A DNA stretch of 64,000 bases, from NCBI GenBank assembly GCA_037157565.1, contig JAZHRO010000063.1, positions 151,454,501 to 151,518,500 of the forward strand, read 5' to 3'. This document shows, piece by piece, positions 34,274-45,080 of the stretch; positions within the stretch are counted from its first letter, which is position 1, and every line of letters starts with the position of its first letter. Below the pieces are notes generated by a model. The model saw only the letters and a list, made by a program, of their open reading frames with translations. It was not told the origin of the DNA and searched no databases. The DNA is from Thalassia testudinum (Eukaryota > Streptophyta > Magnoliopsida > Alismatales > Hydrocharitaceae). Made by a program: the position numbers and the translations under genes.

Positions 34274-36025
34274 TGTTGGACGAGAATCTACGCTAACGTG
34301 TTTGGTTTTGGAAAACCCGTCGTTGTAGTTCGAAAGCGAAGGATTCGTGTTCAACAAATAAAATTTATACCGAAATAAGAATTCCAGGTCGAACACAGGG
34401 AGGCGAACGTTTGATTTAAAAACTTCGCGTTTCATTTTATTTTGTCACAAAGAAATTCAATTTAAACTATCTAAGTATCTATAACAAATAAAAGAGAGAG
34501 AGGGAGTAAGAGAGAGAGAAGGAATACTATACATGGAAATCAAAATGAGATGTAGAATAGACAAGGAATTTATCATAAAAGAGTTCTTTCATTACAACTA
34601 GAAAACATAAAACAATTACTCTAGAAAGCATTAAAAGAATGGAGGGAGAAATGTCCTCCTCGACGATCGCTCGGAGGACGAATAGACTACTCTAGAAAGC
34701 AGTAAATCTATACTAGAAAGCAGTAAAAAGAATAGGGAGAGAGAAATCCTCCTCGACGATCGCTTGGAGGACGAGCCGGACGGGACGACGCCTGGACGAA
34801 GGAGAACGAAGCGGGACGAAGGAGGACGAAGCAGAAGAACGGGAACGAAGCAGCACGCCGTCGTCGTCGCGGGATCCACTTCCGAAGGGGGACGAAAATT
34901 TGGACTTTATCTCGCGAGAAGCATCCCGGGTGTGGGACAAGCTTCTCTTGAGCTTTGGAGAGGTAGAGAGGAGAAGGAAGGGATGAAAATTTCGTATGGA
35001 GGGGGTCTCCTTTTATAGTTGCAAGGAGTGGGGGCAAAATGGACATTACATCTTCAAAATAATAAATAAGGGGTCTTTAGTGATGGATAAAACCGTCGCT
35101 AAAGCCCCGCCGTTGCCGTCGCCGCCGCGCCCACGCGCGCCCGCTCGGCTGTCCTGCGCGCGTAACGCATACGCACGTCCGCGTCATCTCAGCCGTCCGA
35201 TCGCGAGATCGGACGACTTAGATCGCGTCCGCGCCCGCTGCGTAGCGCGCCCGCCCGCGTGCGATCCAGCGTCCACCTGAGCGTCCAATTGCGCGTCGGC
35301 GCTATCGGGCGCGCGCGGCCGTTGGATCTTCATCCGACGCTCGTGCGCGCCCGCTCGCCCGCGCCTTCGACCCCCTCACCGCGGCTCGAACCCGCGACCT
35401 CCGCTTCGCCCGCAGCTGCGTCGCCGCTGCGCTACGCGGGCGAAATGGTCGCGCGGGCGTTTTTAAACGCGAGCGACCGCAGCCGTTGGATCGAGATCCA
35501 ACGGCGGAGAGGAGACGGTGCGCGGTCTTCACAGGACTCCTGCGACCGATTGGGCGGCTGGGATGGCGCCACGTGGCGCCATCTTGGCCGTCCATCTTCT
35601 GGAAGTTGTAGATGGTGCCACGGATGTCGGATTGACTCGATTTTTGTGTCGTTCAGCTGCGATCGTCGATCCGAATTCATCCGTGTGGTCGGATTTTCCA
35701 TCTGAAGTGCGGATTTACACCATCCTGGCCCTTGATCTTCTAGGGATCCCCGGTCTCTATCTGATGCTACGGATGCCTGATTAGGGCGATCTTGGAGTCG
35801 TTGAACTCCAATCGTCGCCCTGATCATATCCATACGGTTGGATCTTTGATCCGAGGCCCCGATAAAATATTTGCCCTGTCCAAGCACATAAAAGGAGACA
35901 ATTAACCTCCATTTTATTCAAACTACTCTAAATGCAAGATGATGCATGTAATGCAATATTTATATCATGAAATGCAATCCTATGCTTAAGAACATGCATA
36001 AATTGACATTTTAAGTAGTGTAAAT
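34274..36025 (-). repeat. 5' LTR of element D, outer 12 bases missing
   Basis: It aligns to the 3' LTR at a constant offset of 6008. It stops at GTGTAAAT and lacks the terminal 12 bases that should end at TGAT. TATAAAAG is at 35010-35017. Confidence 0.93.
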
Positions 36026-36398
36026 AGACATAATCACCCTTAGTGTCACTCCAACTCTTGAATGTAGGTTCCTCATATAATTGATCCTTCTCCTCATCAT
36101 ACAATTCATCATGTACCCTAGGTCAAGAATCATCTAAAATCTTGACAGGTCCCCTAGGGCACTCTATCTGGGGTAAATGGTTCACACTAGTAACATTAGA
36201 CTCCTCAGATAGGTGAATTTCTTCAGGGTTAGGTTCCCTAAGGGATTAACAATATGACTTTGACCCACTTCATCAAATGTCACGAAAATACTGTCATCTG
36301 GGTCGAGGCCTTCCAATGGTACCATCATTCCCTTGTTTTGACTCCAATATAATTCAGGTGGATACTCAACTTGATCATCATCTTCCTCTGGTTTCCGC
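36026..36398. repeat. 373-bp duplicated target, right copy
   Basis: It is a copy of 27893-28265, ends with the same TCCGC and then runs into unduplicated element C sequence (CTTTCTTTATC). The two substitutions are near 36172 and 36335. Confidence 0.93.
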
Positions 36399-37056
36399 CT
36401 TTCTTTATCAATGCATAGCTACTTTCATTCATATCCTCCTCCCACTTAAGGTGTGGACCTCTCAAGGAAGTATCATCTAGTGGGGAGGTTTTGAAATCAA
36501 TCCTCGAAAAGTAGCTATTCTCCCATACATAACCCCAAAATTCCCCTCCAACTTAAGATGTGACTCTCCCACGGGAGATGCATCTAGCATAGAGGGGTGT
36601 ACGTCATCCTCAACGGGGTAGATTGGGTGGCTAATTTCTTCTTTTTCTTGTTGGCTTGCTCTCGAAGATTCTCCTAATATTTCAATCATTTCATCTTGCA
36701 TTTTCTGTATTTCCATATTCAAGGAGGAGAGGTCATCATTTCTATCAGGAGAGAAGTCAAGCTTAGGCTTATAGTATCTAGGAGTTTCTATCTAATCATT
36801 ACAATCATTTAGGGAGGGTGGGTTGGGTATTTCTATGTTGTATGGATATTGGGCAAGGCAAATCCCCCTCCTAGGTTCTGCTCACTGATTTGGGGCTTAA
36901 CCGGGCCAATCTCTTATAGTAGGAGTAAAAAGGATCCCAATGACTGTCATTATGTCCATCAAAGGATGTACCATCTCGGCATATGGGATCAAAGATCGCA
37001 GAGTGGTGGTAAGGGTATGGGCAAGATGTGAAAGGATGGAAGTCAAGGTGGTCCAT
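36399..37056 (-). pseudogene. Decayed ORF of element C, 5' part
   Basis: The fragment 36871-37056 begins MDHLDFHPFTS and is rich in Tyr, Pro, His and Asp, like the N-terminus of the A/B/D protein. The next (36477-36722) is Glu-rich and helical. I could not find the FVVAL motif here. It seems a distant, broken relative whose remainder is at 27150-28265. Confidence 0.4.
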
Positions 37057-38350
37057 TCTAACTCACACCACAAATCCAATTCTTCCCTAAGCAAACAAAC
37101 ACAAATCAAAGAACTTTTTAGGTCTTTAATGAGTTACAGCTTTTGAGATTTAAGTCCAGTTGTAGGTGACAAATCAAGTTATCTAAATAGTTACGTGCCT
37201 ACTTATCGAACTACAATACGCCTAGGAAGACCTAACTGGGACTTAGGTGATCTCCCCTAAAGCCCAAAAAGTTTAGTCACCACTAAATACGGCAAAGAGG
37301 GATGCAAGTAGAGTCAAGCCCTTCATTTGAAGCATTGCTTTCACGGTGCTTCTTAACTACCCCCAATCCGCAAGGTTTGGAGGCAACTTCACATCTGAAC
37401 TAAAGTTTGGGTCATTTTAAGCCCCAGTAATAGGAAGCTCTAGTCCTAGTGGTTCCAAACCTAAGGAGTGTCTAAATGCATGCCGTGGTGCAAGAGATAC
37501 AAGTGTGCATACATCGCAAAAGATTTTGAATTTTGAATCTTACGTGAAGTTTGAAAATCAAGTCCTTGGTTTTTAAATGTTCCTTCTTTAGTTAAAGTCC
37601 TTTTTCAAAAAATTTAATGTGACCACTTGTTAGATCTATTCAATACAGATTAGGTGGTCTTGAAATTAATCCAAATGCATTTGCATGATAGGTAGAAATG
37701 CAAAGTTAGAAGTGCATACCTGATTCCAGCATTCTTCATGCAATATGCAAGATATGAAATTAGATCTAGATACTGCTCATTCAAATCTAAATGATTCAAC
37801 CTAGGGGGTAGGCATCTACTAGCAGGTTGCTTGTGTATTTTTTTTATTTTTTTATTTTTACCTACTTATGCACAAATAATGGAAAATCAATTCACGAAAG
37901 AAAATAAAAACCTAAGTCTAAATAAATGGGAATAAACTCTCGCAAAAATGCCCTCCACAATGGGCCTAAAACAAGTTTGGGGAACAAACCCCTCAAAAAT
38001 CGTGACCTCAGAACAAGGGTTTTCCAAATGAATGTATTAAAATGAAGAGAAGAAAGAAAAATAAAAACTATCTACAGCTAAATGGATGAGATGAGGATGT
38101 GGTCCTCTGGATATCTCCTCCAGTGGTGGAAACAAGGTCCACCAAGGCGTTGCTGAGGTGGGCGTGATTCTCCTTCTCTCAGTGTTGCGACTCCACTGGC
38201 GATGTCAAGGATCGCCTAATCTTTGAGGCTGGCGCGACAAGATGTCTCCAAATACACGTACCTCGCACCAAACAGATAATCGAATTGAAATGTGCCTGAA
38301 ATAAAATGTCAATAAATAAAAAATAATGTGAGTTTAATAGGCTCGTTGCC
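37057..38350 (-). other. Leader of element C
   Basis: This is AT-rich DNA with no credible ORF. A pyrimidine-rich TTATTTCAG possible splice acceptor is near 38303 on the minus strand, but I found no clear partner donor. Confidence 0.4.
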
Positions 38351-38368
38351 TCCTCGGCAACGACGCCA
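38351..38368 (-). other. Primer-binding site of C (decayed)
   Basis: TGGCGTCGTTGCCGAGGA on the minus strand, two changes from the tRNA-Asp match and two bases from the LTR. Confidence 0.85.
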
Positions 38369-38370
38369 TT

Positions 38371-40200
38371 TGAAAAGATGGTTTTCGCTTTCATTGTTGT
38401 TTCACATAGAAAATGACATGTCATTTTACTATAAAAGTGGTGGAAAACTGCTTAACAAAACAATTAAAATAAACCACTCGAGAGAGCGGGTCATGTCCAC
38501 AAGGAAGCAATGGCCTATTAAAACTCGCATGGGTTAAAAATAGATGTTCATGATTAATTTCCCCCAAAAAAGTCAACCCAAAATACCCTTTAGATTATGC
38601 TATCAATTGCTAAATTTGTTGAAATCTCATTTGCATGAAAGATAAGGGGGAATCTCATAAAACCACCATAATATGTAATTAATAAACAAAAAACTCAAAA
38701 GTGGCAATGGCATTAGATATAAACACAATTAGAAGGTGAAATAGGAGAGTAGCTTCATGTGGAGCTTGCACACATCTGAAGGAGAGCTGGACGGTGAGGC
38801 TACAGCCGGAGGTAACCGTGCCTGGGGGCTTCGCGGTTGTGGTGTCGATGTGGCGCAGGATCGCTGGAGGTGGCGTCGTGGAGGAGAGAACAGTGGTGGG
38901 TGCTGCTGCCTGTTGCAGCTACACACAGTTAAGGAGTGCGCAAGGGGTGCGCTGGGGTGGCGTGCATGCGGCAAGGAGGCACAACTGTGCGTTGTGAGGG
39001 TGGTGCACTGGCACGTAAAGTAGTTGTAGGTGGAGAGGCGAGAGGTTGGTGATGCACGACACGGTGGATGCGTGGGGAGTCCTTGCGCTGCTACTGCAGA
39101 CGTGGCAAGGCTAGAGGTGCATGAGCGTGTTGTTGGTCACATGTGAGAGGATGGCATGCACGCACAAGGACATCGGGCAGGCTATGCATGAGAGGTGCGC
39201 TTGCACGAGGGCGTCGGGTTGGCTGCACACGGCGGTGGGTAGGTGGTAATGGTGATGGGTTCTTCGGGTGTGATGCTGTAGAAGAAAAACAAGGGAAGAA
39301 GAAGTAGAAGAAGATGAGGTGGTGTTATTGGGACTGCAGACGTCTGGGAGGTTTATCGAACGACTTAACCACATGTGGATGAGGCAGTGAGGGCAATGGA
39401 GGGTGCGAGGGTGATGGCTGGTGGTGGTGGTTGCTGGTGTTGGTGATGGTGGTGGGTTTCTCGGGCAACAGTAGGAGGTGTGTGTTGGTATTGGTGGTGC
39501 TGATGGTTTCTGTTGGAGGTGGAAATGGTGATATTGGGGGACGAATGGAAAACAGAGGAAGGATACTGTGTGGCCTTCAGGCACACGCTCACGGTAAGCT
39601 ACACAAGCCACTGGTGGCACGGTGGTTTGTCACCCCGCCTGCCCGCGATGGTGTGGACTTGTGCACACAGTCGAGGTCGGCGGTGGTGGAGGAGAGATTG
39701 ACTCTCTGCATAGTAGTGGAGTGGGGTGGAGGCCTTCTGAGCAAGGCAGGAGGTGATTTGCTCTTATAGCTACAGGGGAGTCATAGAGGCAAGAATGGCA
39801 ATGGAGATGAAACAGTGGTGGTGTTGGCGATAGAGATTCAAGTTTTTCGCTCACCATCATGCTATCTTTAAGCTCCTGCAGCTATTGAGAAGATAATATT
39901 TAAATAATGTAAATAAAATATATATGTGGGTTATTTATGTATAAACCCATAAGAAATACGAAATCCTATTCCTATTTAAACTATGTATGTAATGCATGCA
40001 TCCAAACTAATGTATAACTAGCCACTTAGATTCTAATGCATGCTATCATATTTACACATGAATATAATGTATGAAATATGCATGAAAGTATATTTATAAA
40101 CTAATTTTTTTACATATTAATGCATCCTATGTATATCTAAGTATAAACTTAATGTCTAGACATTTAAATAATAAATTAGCCCACAAATGTGGGTTCATCA
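38371..40200 (-). repeat. 5' LTR of element C
   Basis: It is 1830 bases, opening TGATGAACCCAC at 40200 and ending CTTTTCA at 38371. A weak TATAAGAG box is at 39761-39768. It holds the empty site matching the B insertion point. A GGT-rich stretch (39410-39520) explains the His/Pro-rich spurious ORFs. Confidence 0.88.
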
Positions 40201-40419
40201 GTGATTGTAAGAGGTTAAGTCACCCTCATTTAAGTGACTCGGTTAGTGGATTTGATCTGCTAGGTAGATCGGGAAATCCTAAACCAAGAGGTTTAGATGG
40301 TGGTTTTTACTCAGGTTTGGGGTTCCACCTAAAAAATACTGTGTGCTTGTGAGATTGCCATTTGTGTGATTGTTTATATATTATTTCCGCATCTTATTTT
40401 CATACCGCATATCTCACCC
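40201..40419. mobile_element. Right piece of the older, perhaps copia-type, LTR
   Basis: It resumes after C with GTGAT and AAGAGGTTAAGTCACC wording that follows from 13950-13966. It seems to end near CATACCGCA. There is no primer site or coding sequence after it. Confidence 0.35.
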
Positions 40420-41452
40420 CCTCCATCAAAAATTACACAGCGTACCTCCAGTGGCCTCTCTCCCTCTCTCTTTCCCCAAATGAGTTTAGGGTTTTTGCTC
40501 TGCACCCCTCCAGATTTAGGTTAAGTCTTAGTTTTGATCATCAACTCTTTCATCTTCCCCAACTCCGAGAACACCTTCACTGACCACCACCATCACTGGA
40601 CCCCATCCACCCTCCTCTGACCAAATTAAGTTAGGTAAAACCTACCATTCACCTCCACGATCAATTCTCCTAACTTAATTTCCCACTACACCGCTTCCTC
40701 CACCTTCTCCGACCACATACGTTGGACCTTTGCTCACCTTCATGCTCTGGACACCTCACACACGTACTCATCAAATCATGACCACCAACACCTTTGCCTC
40801 ACTCCAGCGAAGCATCTCGTATATCTGACTTGGTCCCATTAGCTGTATTCTTATTGCAGGAACTTTTCCATCACTAGTCTCCTTCTCCAACTTTGTTCGC
40901 CGTGTGACCACTCACCACCTACCTTGCCACTACCATCAATCGATGCGGGTCAACTCCCAGAGCAGCATTGAGCCTTCAATTGAATAAGCAGCAGCTACAA
41001 CACCTCCAATAGGCTGAAGCATCCCATGCAACTGAAGCAAATGAAGAAGCTCCACACTTTAGTCCAACATTGGAGACATTAAATTTTGGAAATTCATTCA
41101 TATTGGTTTTTTCTCGTAACTCAGCTACCCAAGTCATTGGGGGTTGAGTCCCTCATATGTACCCCTTGCCCATACTCATGCCACGTAAATCTGGGCTGAA
41201 CTGGGACTTGGTCTGGGCTAAACTAGATCTGATTGGGGTCCGATTAGAGAGTGACGAAGCTTTGGGCCAAGAAGGGGGGTTTTGCTTAAGAAATAATTGG
41301 GCCTTGGCGTGAAATTGTGAAGGGGCTTTGGGCAGAAAAGATAAGTCATCTGAGAGTGGGTTGAGATGTCTGATTAGAGTTTGAGAATTTGTCTAAGTGT
41401 TGGAAAGGATTGATAGTTGCAACACTTTTTTTAGCACTTGGCATATTGATTT

Positions 41453-41511
<59 letters not shown>

Positions 41512-41692
41512 TCTTCATTCCATATATTCCTCATTATCTCTTGATCATTGTTTAACTTTTTGATTAGTGGTTATATTGCAATCTTTTGCTCCTTGCGAAT
41601 GATCTTAGAACTCACATTTTTCAAGAACTATAAATTTAAGTGTTGATTCACCATTTTTCATCTCTATACTACGACGCATTTCTAAAACTCGA
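40420..41692 (+). mobile_element. Truncated LTR G2 (family III, 3' part)
   Basis: From about 41560 it matches the end of G1 (TGCTCCTTGCGAATGA, TATAAATTTAAGT, CTATACTACGAC). The CT-rich and protein-like stretch before it resembles the region after the TATA box in G1. The palindromic start is missing. Confidence 0.5.
41455..41506. repeat. (TA)n microsatellite
   Basis: About 26 uninterrupted TA units inside G2. Confidence 0.95.
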
Positions 41693-42098
41693 TGAGAGCA
41701 CATTAGCACCTTTTGATCAACCAATCATTGACAAATTAATGAGATTAAAAATCCATAGCAAAAGAGTCTAAGTTCCAAAAATTTATTCTCACCCAAATCC
41801 AAGCCTGAGCCTAGTCGAGGCAGGGCGGGGCGATCTCTCACTCGTGCGTGGTCCTCGACCCTACCTCTTACTCTTTGCTACATAAGCCGTGGGAGGCAAA
41901 AGTCTTTTACACCCACTAAGAGGTTTGTCCAATTCTAGTATGTGATTAAAAATCTCTACCAAATCTCATTGATTGCAACATGAATTCCTTATGATTATAA
42001 ATCAATTGTGTCTAGATTGATGCAATTAGTCTCCCAAAATCAACATTTCCCCACAAATTCATCCTTGAAATCCAACAATAAATTCCTAGGCTACTACA
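41693..42098. other. Unassigned flank left of element H
   Basis: AT-rich sequence with a CGAGGCAGGGCGGGGCGA stretch at 41816-41833. It ends with the H target duplication CTACA (42094-42098). No gene seen. Confidence 0.4.
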
Positions 42099-44407
42099 TG
42101 ATTGCGCAGCAATCATAGGTCTTAATTGACCTAAATTAGGCTAGGACTTAGCAAAAGTTAGGGTTATTCGTGCATGCATATGCATTATTTGCATCTCTAC
42201 TGCTTTACTTTAGCTATGCATAAAATAATGTTATAATGTGCTAATTAAGTGCATTATGTTGATTGTAGGCAATAAGCTGATCAGAAGCTGGATCTGGAGT
42301 AGGATCTAAAGCTGGATCAGGAATAATGGGTGTTGCAGCAGAGCTGGAGCAGAAGACTTAGATTAAATGTAGGAATAATGATGTAAGGGAGTCAAGGTTT
42401 GCTATTCTATTAAGTAGGAATAAAGCAGTAAAATGTGAAGAGCTTAGGTCTATCCTAGCCCTAGGAAAACCTAGAGACTTCCCCCAAGCCTTAGCCACCC
42501 TTAGATTAGGTCACAGCACCCTAGGAAGGCCCGAAACCCTAGTTCCAACTTTTATCTGGACGTCCAGAACCCTTAGCCAACTCCCACACACCTCAAACCC
42601 ACTTCTGCAGTGTTATTGGACATCCAGACACTTTGTTAGACATCCAATTTCTGCAGAATACCTAAAACAGAACCTAGAATTCCCCCTGACTCAGATTGGA
42701 TGTCCAGAACTAAAGTCTGGACTTCTGATTTTTGAGTATAAGTTGTTTGATAATGTTTTTAGATGTTTGGAACTGGTCTCCAGTCCCTGTTTTGAGATTC
42801 AAGCCTTGATCTTGGATCTCTAGCTCCTTAGAACTAATCCCAACCCCATAGGAACCTAAATTAAGGTGTCCTAACCCTAGTACATCACCTCTAGGCCTAC
42901 CTAAGGACCTAATTAGGTCCTTACCAAACCCAATTGACTTAGATCAAAGTCAATTACCATCACCTAAGCCAATTGGACTCATTGAGTCCAATTAAGCTCA
43001 GATCTCAACCCACACAAGTCCAATTGGACTTAGTGAGAGTCCAATTGACCTAAACCCAACTTAATTGCGTTACTTCACTCTCAATTAGGTTCACACTCAT
43101 TCAATTAAACTTACGTTAAGTTTAATTACAATTTCCCCTTAGCAATTAGGGTTTGCAACCCTAATTCAGGGCATACACCTACCCAAACCCCTTAGGACCT
43201 AACCTAGACCTCTTAGACACCTAGGGCACGTCCACACACACACACACACACACACACCCATTCACGTGCACACACTCCTCTAGAGTTCTCTAGAACTCTC
43301 TTGGAGTGGTGCCAACTCTTGGTTGCCAAATTTACCAACTAAGAGGCATTCAATTCTTAGATCCATAAATGGTGGATCTAAGAAACCACCTCTCTCTCTC
43401 TTGGCTGGCCACTCTTGGACTCTCTCTAGAGAGTTCCACACTCTCTAGAGAGACTCCCTTAGGTCTATGAAAAGACCTAAGGGGTGGCCATTTGCACCCT
43501 TCCACTCTTGGCCATACATGCTTGGCTCCATTCACATCCACCTCCACTTAGGAGAGAGTTCCACACTTCTCTAGAGAGACTCCCTTAGGTCTATGAAAAG
43601 ACCTAAGGGGTGGCCATTTGCACCCACCCACTCTTGGCCATACATGCTTGGCTCCATTCACATCCACCTCCACTTAGGATAGCCACTACCATCTCCACTC
43701 CACCTCCACGAGTTGAGCACCACCATGAAGGACACCATCTCCATGCCAGGATGCTGGATCACTCCTCCAACCTGTCTCCAAGGGCCAACCTAAGCTCCAT
43801 TGGCCGCCCCTCATTCTCCTCCCATCCACTCCAAGGCCATCGGACCCCACCTTCGAATGCCATCACTTTCTGATAGATTAGTAGCTAGCTCTTTACATTT
43901 GCTACTTCTATTTATTGTTTGTAGTGTAGTTCTTATTCTCCCCCAATGATACGTGCAAAATCCCCCCATAGATTCCTGTATGTGATCATTTTCTGCTAGC
44001 TAGTTTTATGTTTTCAAGCTTTCCTTTACAAGATTTCCTCTACATTCGATGTTGCAAACATCCTCTGAATGAATGAATAAAAGATATATTTTTATACATA
44101 TCTCTATGTTGAAAATCACCACGAGCTTATTGATTGCAAAATATTTCGTGTGATTAATGTTGCTTGCTTTTCATTATCATCTATTGCAACTAGCATGTCG
44201 TGTTTAAATACGTAATAACCATAAACCGCCATGCGACTGTAAACAAGTAGAGCGAAAAGATCAATTATAGATTTGAAAAAAAGCCTCCCAGAGATGAACG
44301 ACCGAGACTCAAGTCTCGTTATCTTTTTATAAATATTTTTGTTTGATCGTATTGCGCACTATACTATAACGCTTTTCCTATAAAAATGCGCTTTTCGAAT
44401 CCCAACA
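42099..44407 (+). repeat. 5' LTR of element H
   Basis: It opens with the palindrome TGATTGCGCAGCAATCA and ends CCCAACA. A (CA)n run is near 43233-43256. Three GACGTC/GATGTCC words lie at 42550-42720. Confidence 0.92.
43431..43680 (+). repeat. 125-bp tandem duplication of the H promoter region
   Basis: The units 43431-43555 and 43556-43680 are nearly identical. Each holds a 10-bp inverted repeat (CCCTTAGGTC / GACCTAAGGG) whose loop reads TATGAAAA. The 3' LTR has a single unit with an intact TATAAAAA loop. Confidence 0.88.
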
Positions 44408-44410
44408 AAA

Positions 44411-44427
44411 TGGCACTGTTGCGGGGA
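44411..44427 (+). other. Primer-binding site of H (decayed)
   Basis: TGGCACTGTTGCGGGGA, three bases after the LTR. It is a decayed form of the tRNA-Asp site with one base lost. Confidence 0.8.
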
Positions 44428-45080
44428 GGCAACGTCATTTTCTTTGATTTCGATCTTTTAACCCATCACTGACAAATTTGCTTCTACTTTGTTTTTGGAT
44501 GTGTAAGAAAAATGGGAAAAAGAATGGGATCTACGCACACAACGGGTGCGGAAAAGAAATCCAGGTGCACATCATCCTCTCTTAGATTAGGTTTTCTTTG
44601 AACCCTAGGATTAGATTTGTTTCCAGCAATTTCTTTTGAGAAAAAAAACTTATTCATTTTCGTGAAAAAAAAAATCAAAAAAATCTAGATTAGGTTTCTT
44701 TTTGAATCCTAGGTAGTTTGAAGAAAAGCAAATATAGATATATATATATTTTTTGAAAATCCTTTGAAAAAAAAATATTTCTTGAAAAACATTTTTCAAA
44801 AAGTTTTTGAAAAAAAAAAACATTTTTGGTGGAAAGTTTGGATTTCAAACTCAAACACTCTTTAAAAGCTTTTCCACTAATTCCTGATTTTTGGCCAGAT
44901 TTCAAGTCTGATTTAAAATTTTGATTTCCGAAAAATTAGTGAGCAAAAAGATTATGAAATTTGGACCAAACCTTCATTTTTAAACCACCTTTCAAGCGGC
45001 ACCGTTCTTTTGAAAAAATTCCAAGTATACAACTTTTAAAAATTTGAAGCATACGACTTTTAGAAATTTGGGCCAAACCT
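44428..45080 (+). other. H leader; most of gag absent
   Basis: AT-rich, with A and T homopolymers and repeated TTTGGACCAAACCTTCA-like wording at 44960 and 45065. No gag capsid or zinc knuckle can be read in any frame, so a deletion is likely. Confidence 0.5.

Larger units (their letters stand above)
28266..36025 (-). mobile_element. Element D: young non-autonomous Athila-like retrotransposon
   Basis: LTRs of 1764 and 1752 bases align without internal gaps and differ at about 13 positions by my count (under 1%). The primer site is perfect, both polypurine tracts are present and the ORF is unbroken. The outer end of the 5' LTR lacks 12 bases and joins directly to a copy of the left flank in place of a five-base target duplication. 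It is the youngest complete insertion in the window. Confidence 0.93.
13967..40200 (-). mobile_element. Element C: non-autonomous Athila-like retrotransposon split by B, F and D
   Basis: The 5' LTR is 38371-40200 with a decayed tRNA-Asp primer site just inside. The 3' LTR is 13967-22999 including the B insertion. Without its three insertions it would be about 8.3 kb. The flanks are GTGGT (13962-13966) and GTGAT (40201-40205), a target duplication with one mismatch. No pol motif remains. Its ORF is decayed and split by D. The two LTRs are clearly alike but carry many substitutions, so it is older than its three guests. Confidence 0.8.

Noticed and set aside
23000..38370. Element C as a complete autonomous element hidden by its insertions
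   Set aside because: After removing F, D and the 373-bp copy, the inside is only a few kb and has no protease, RT or integrase motif.
41455..41506. The TA run as a CRISPR or satellite unit
   Set aside because: It is a plain dinucleotide microsatellite without spacers.
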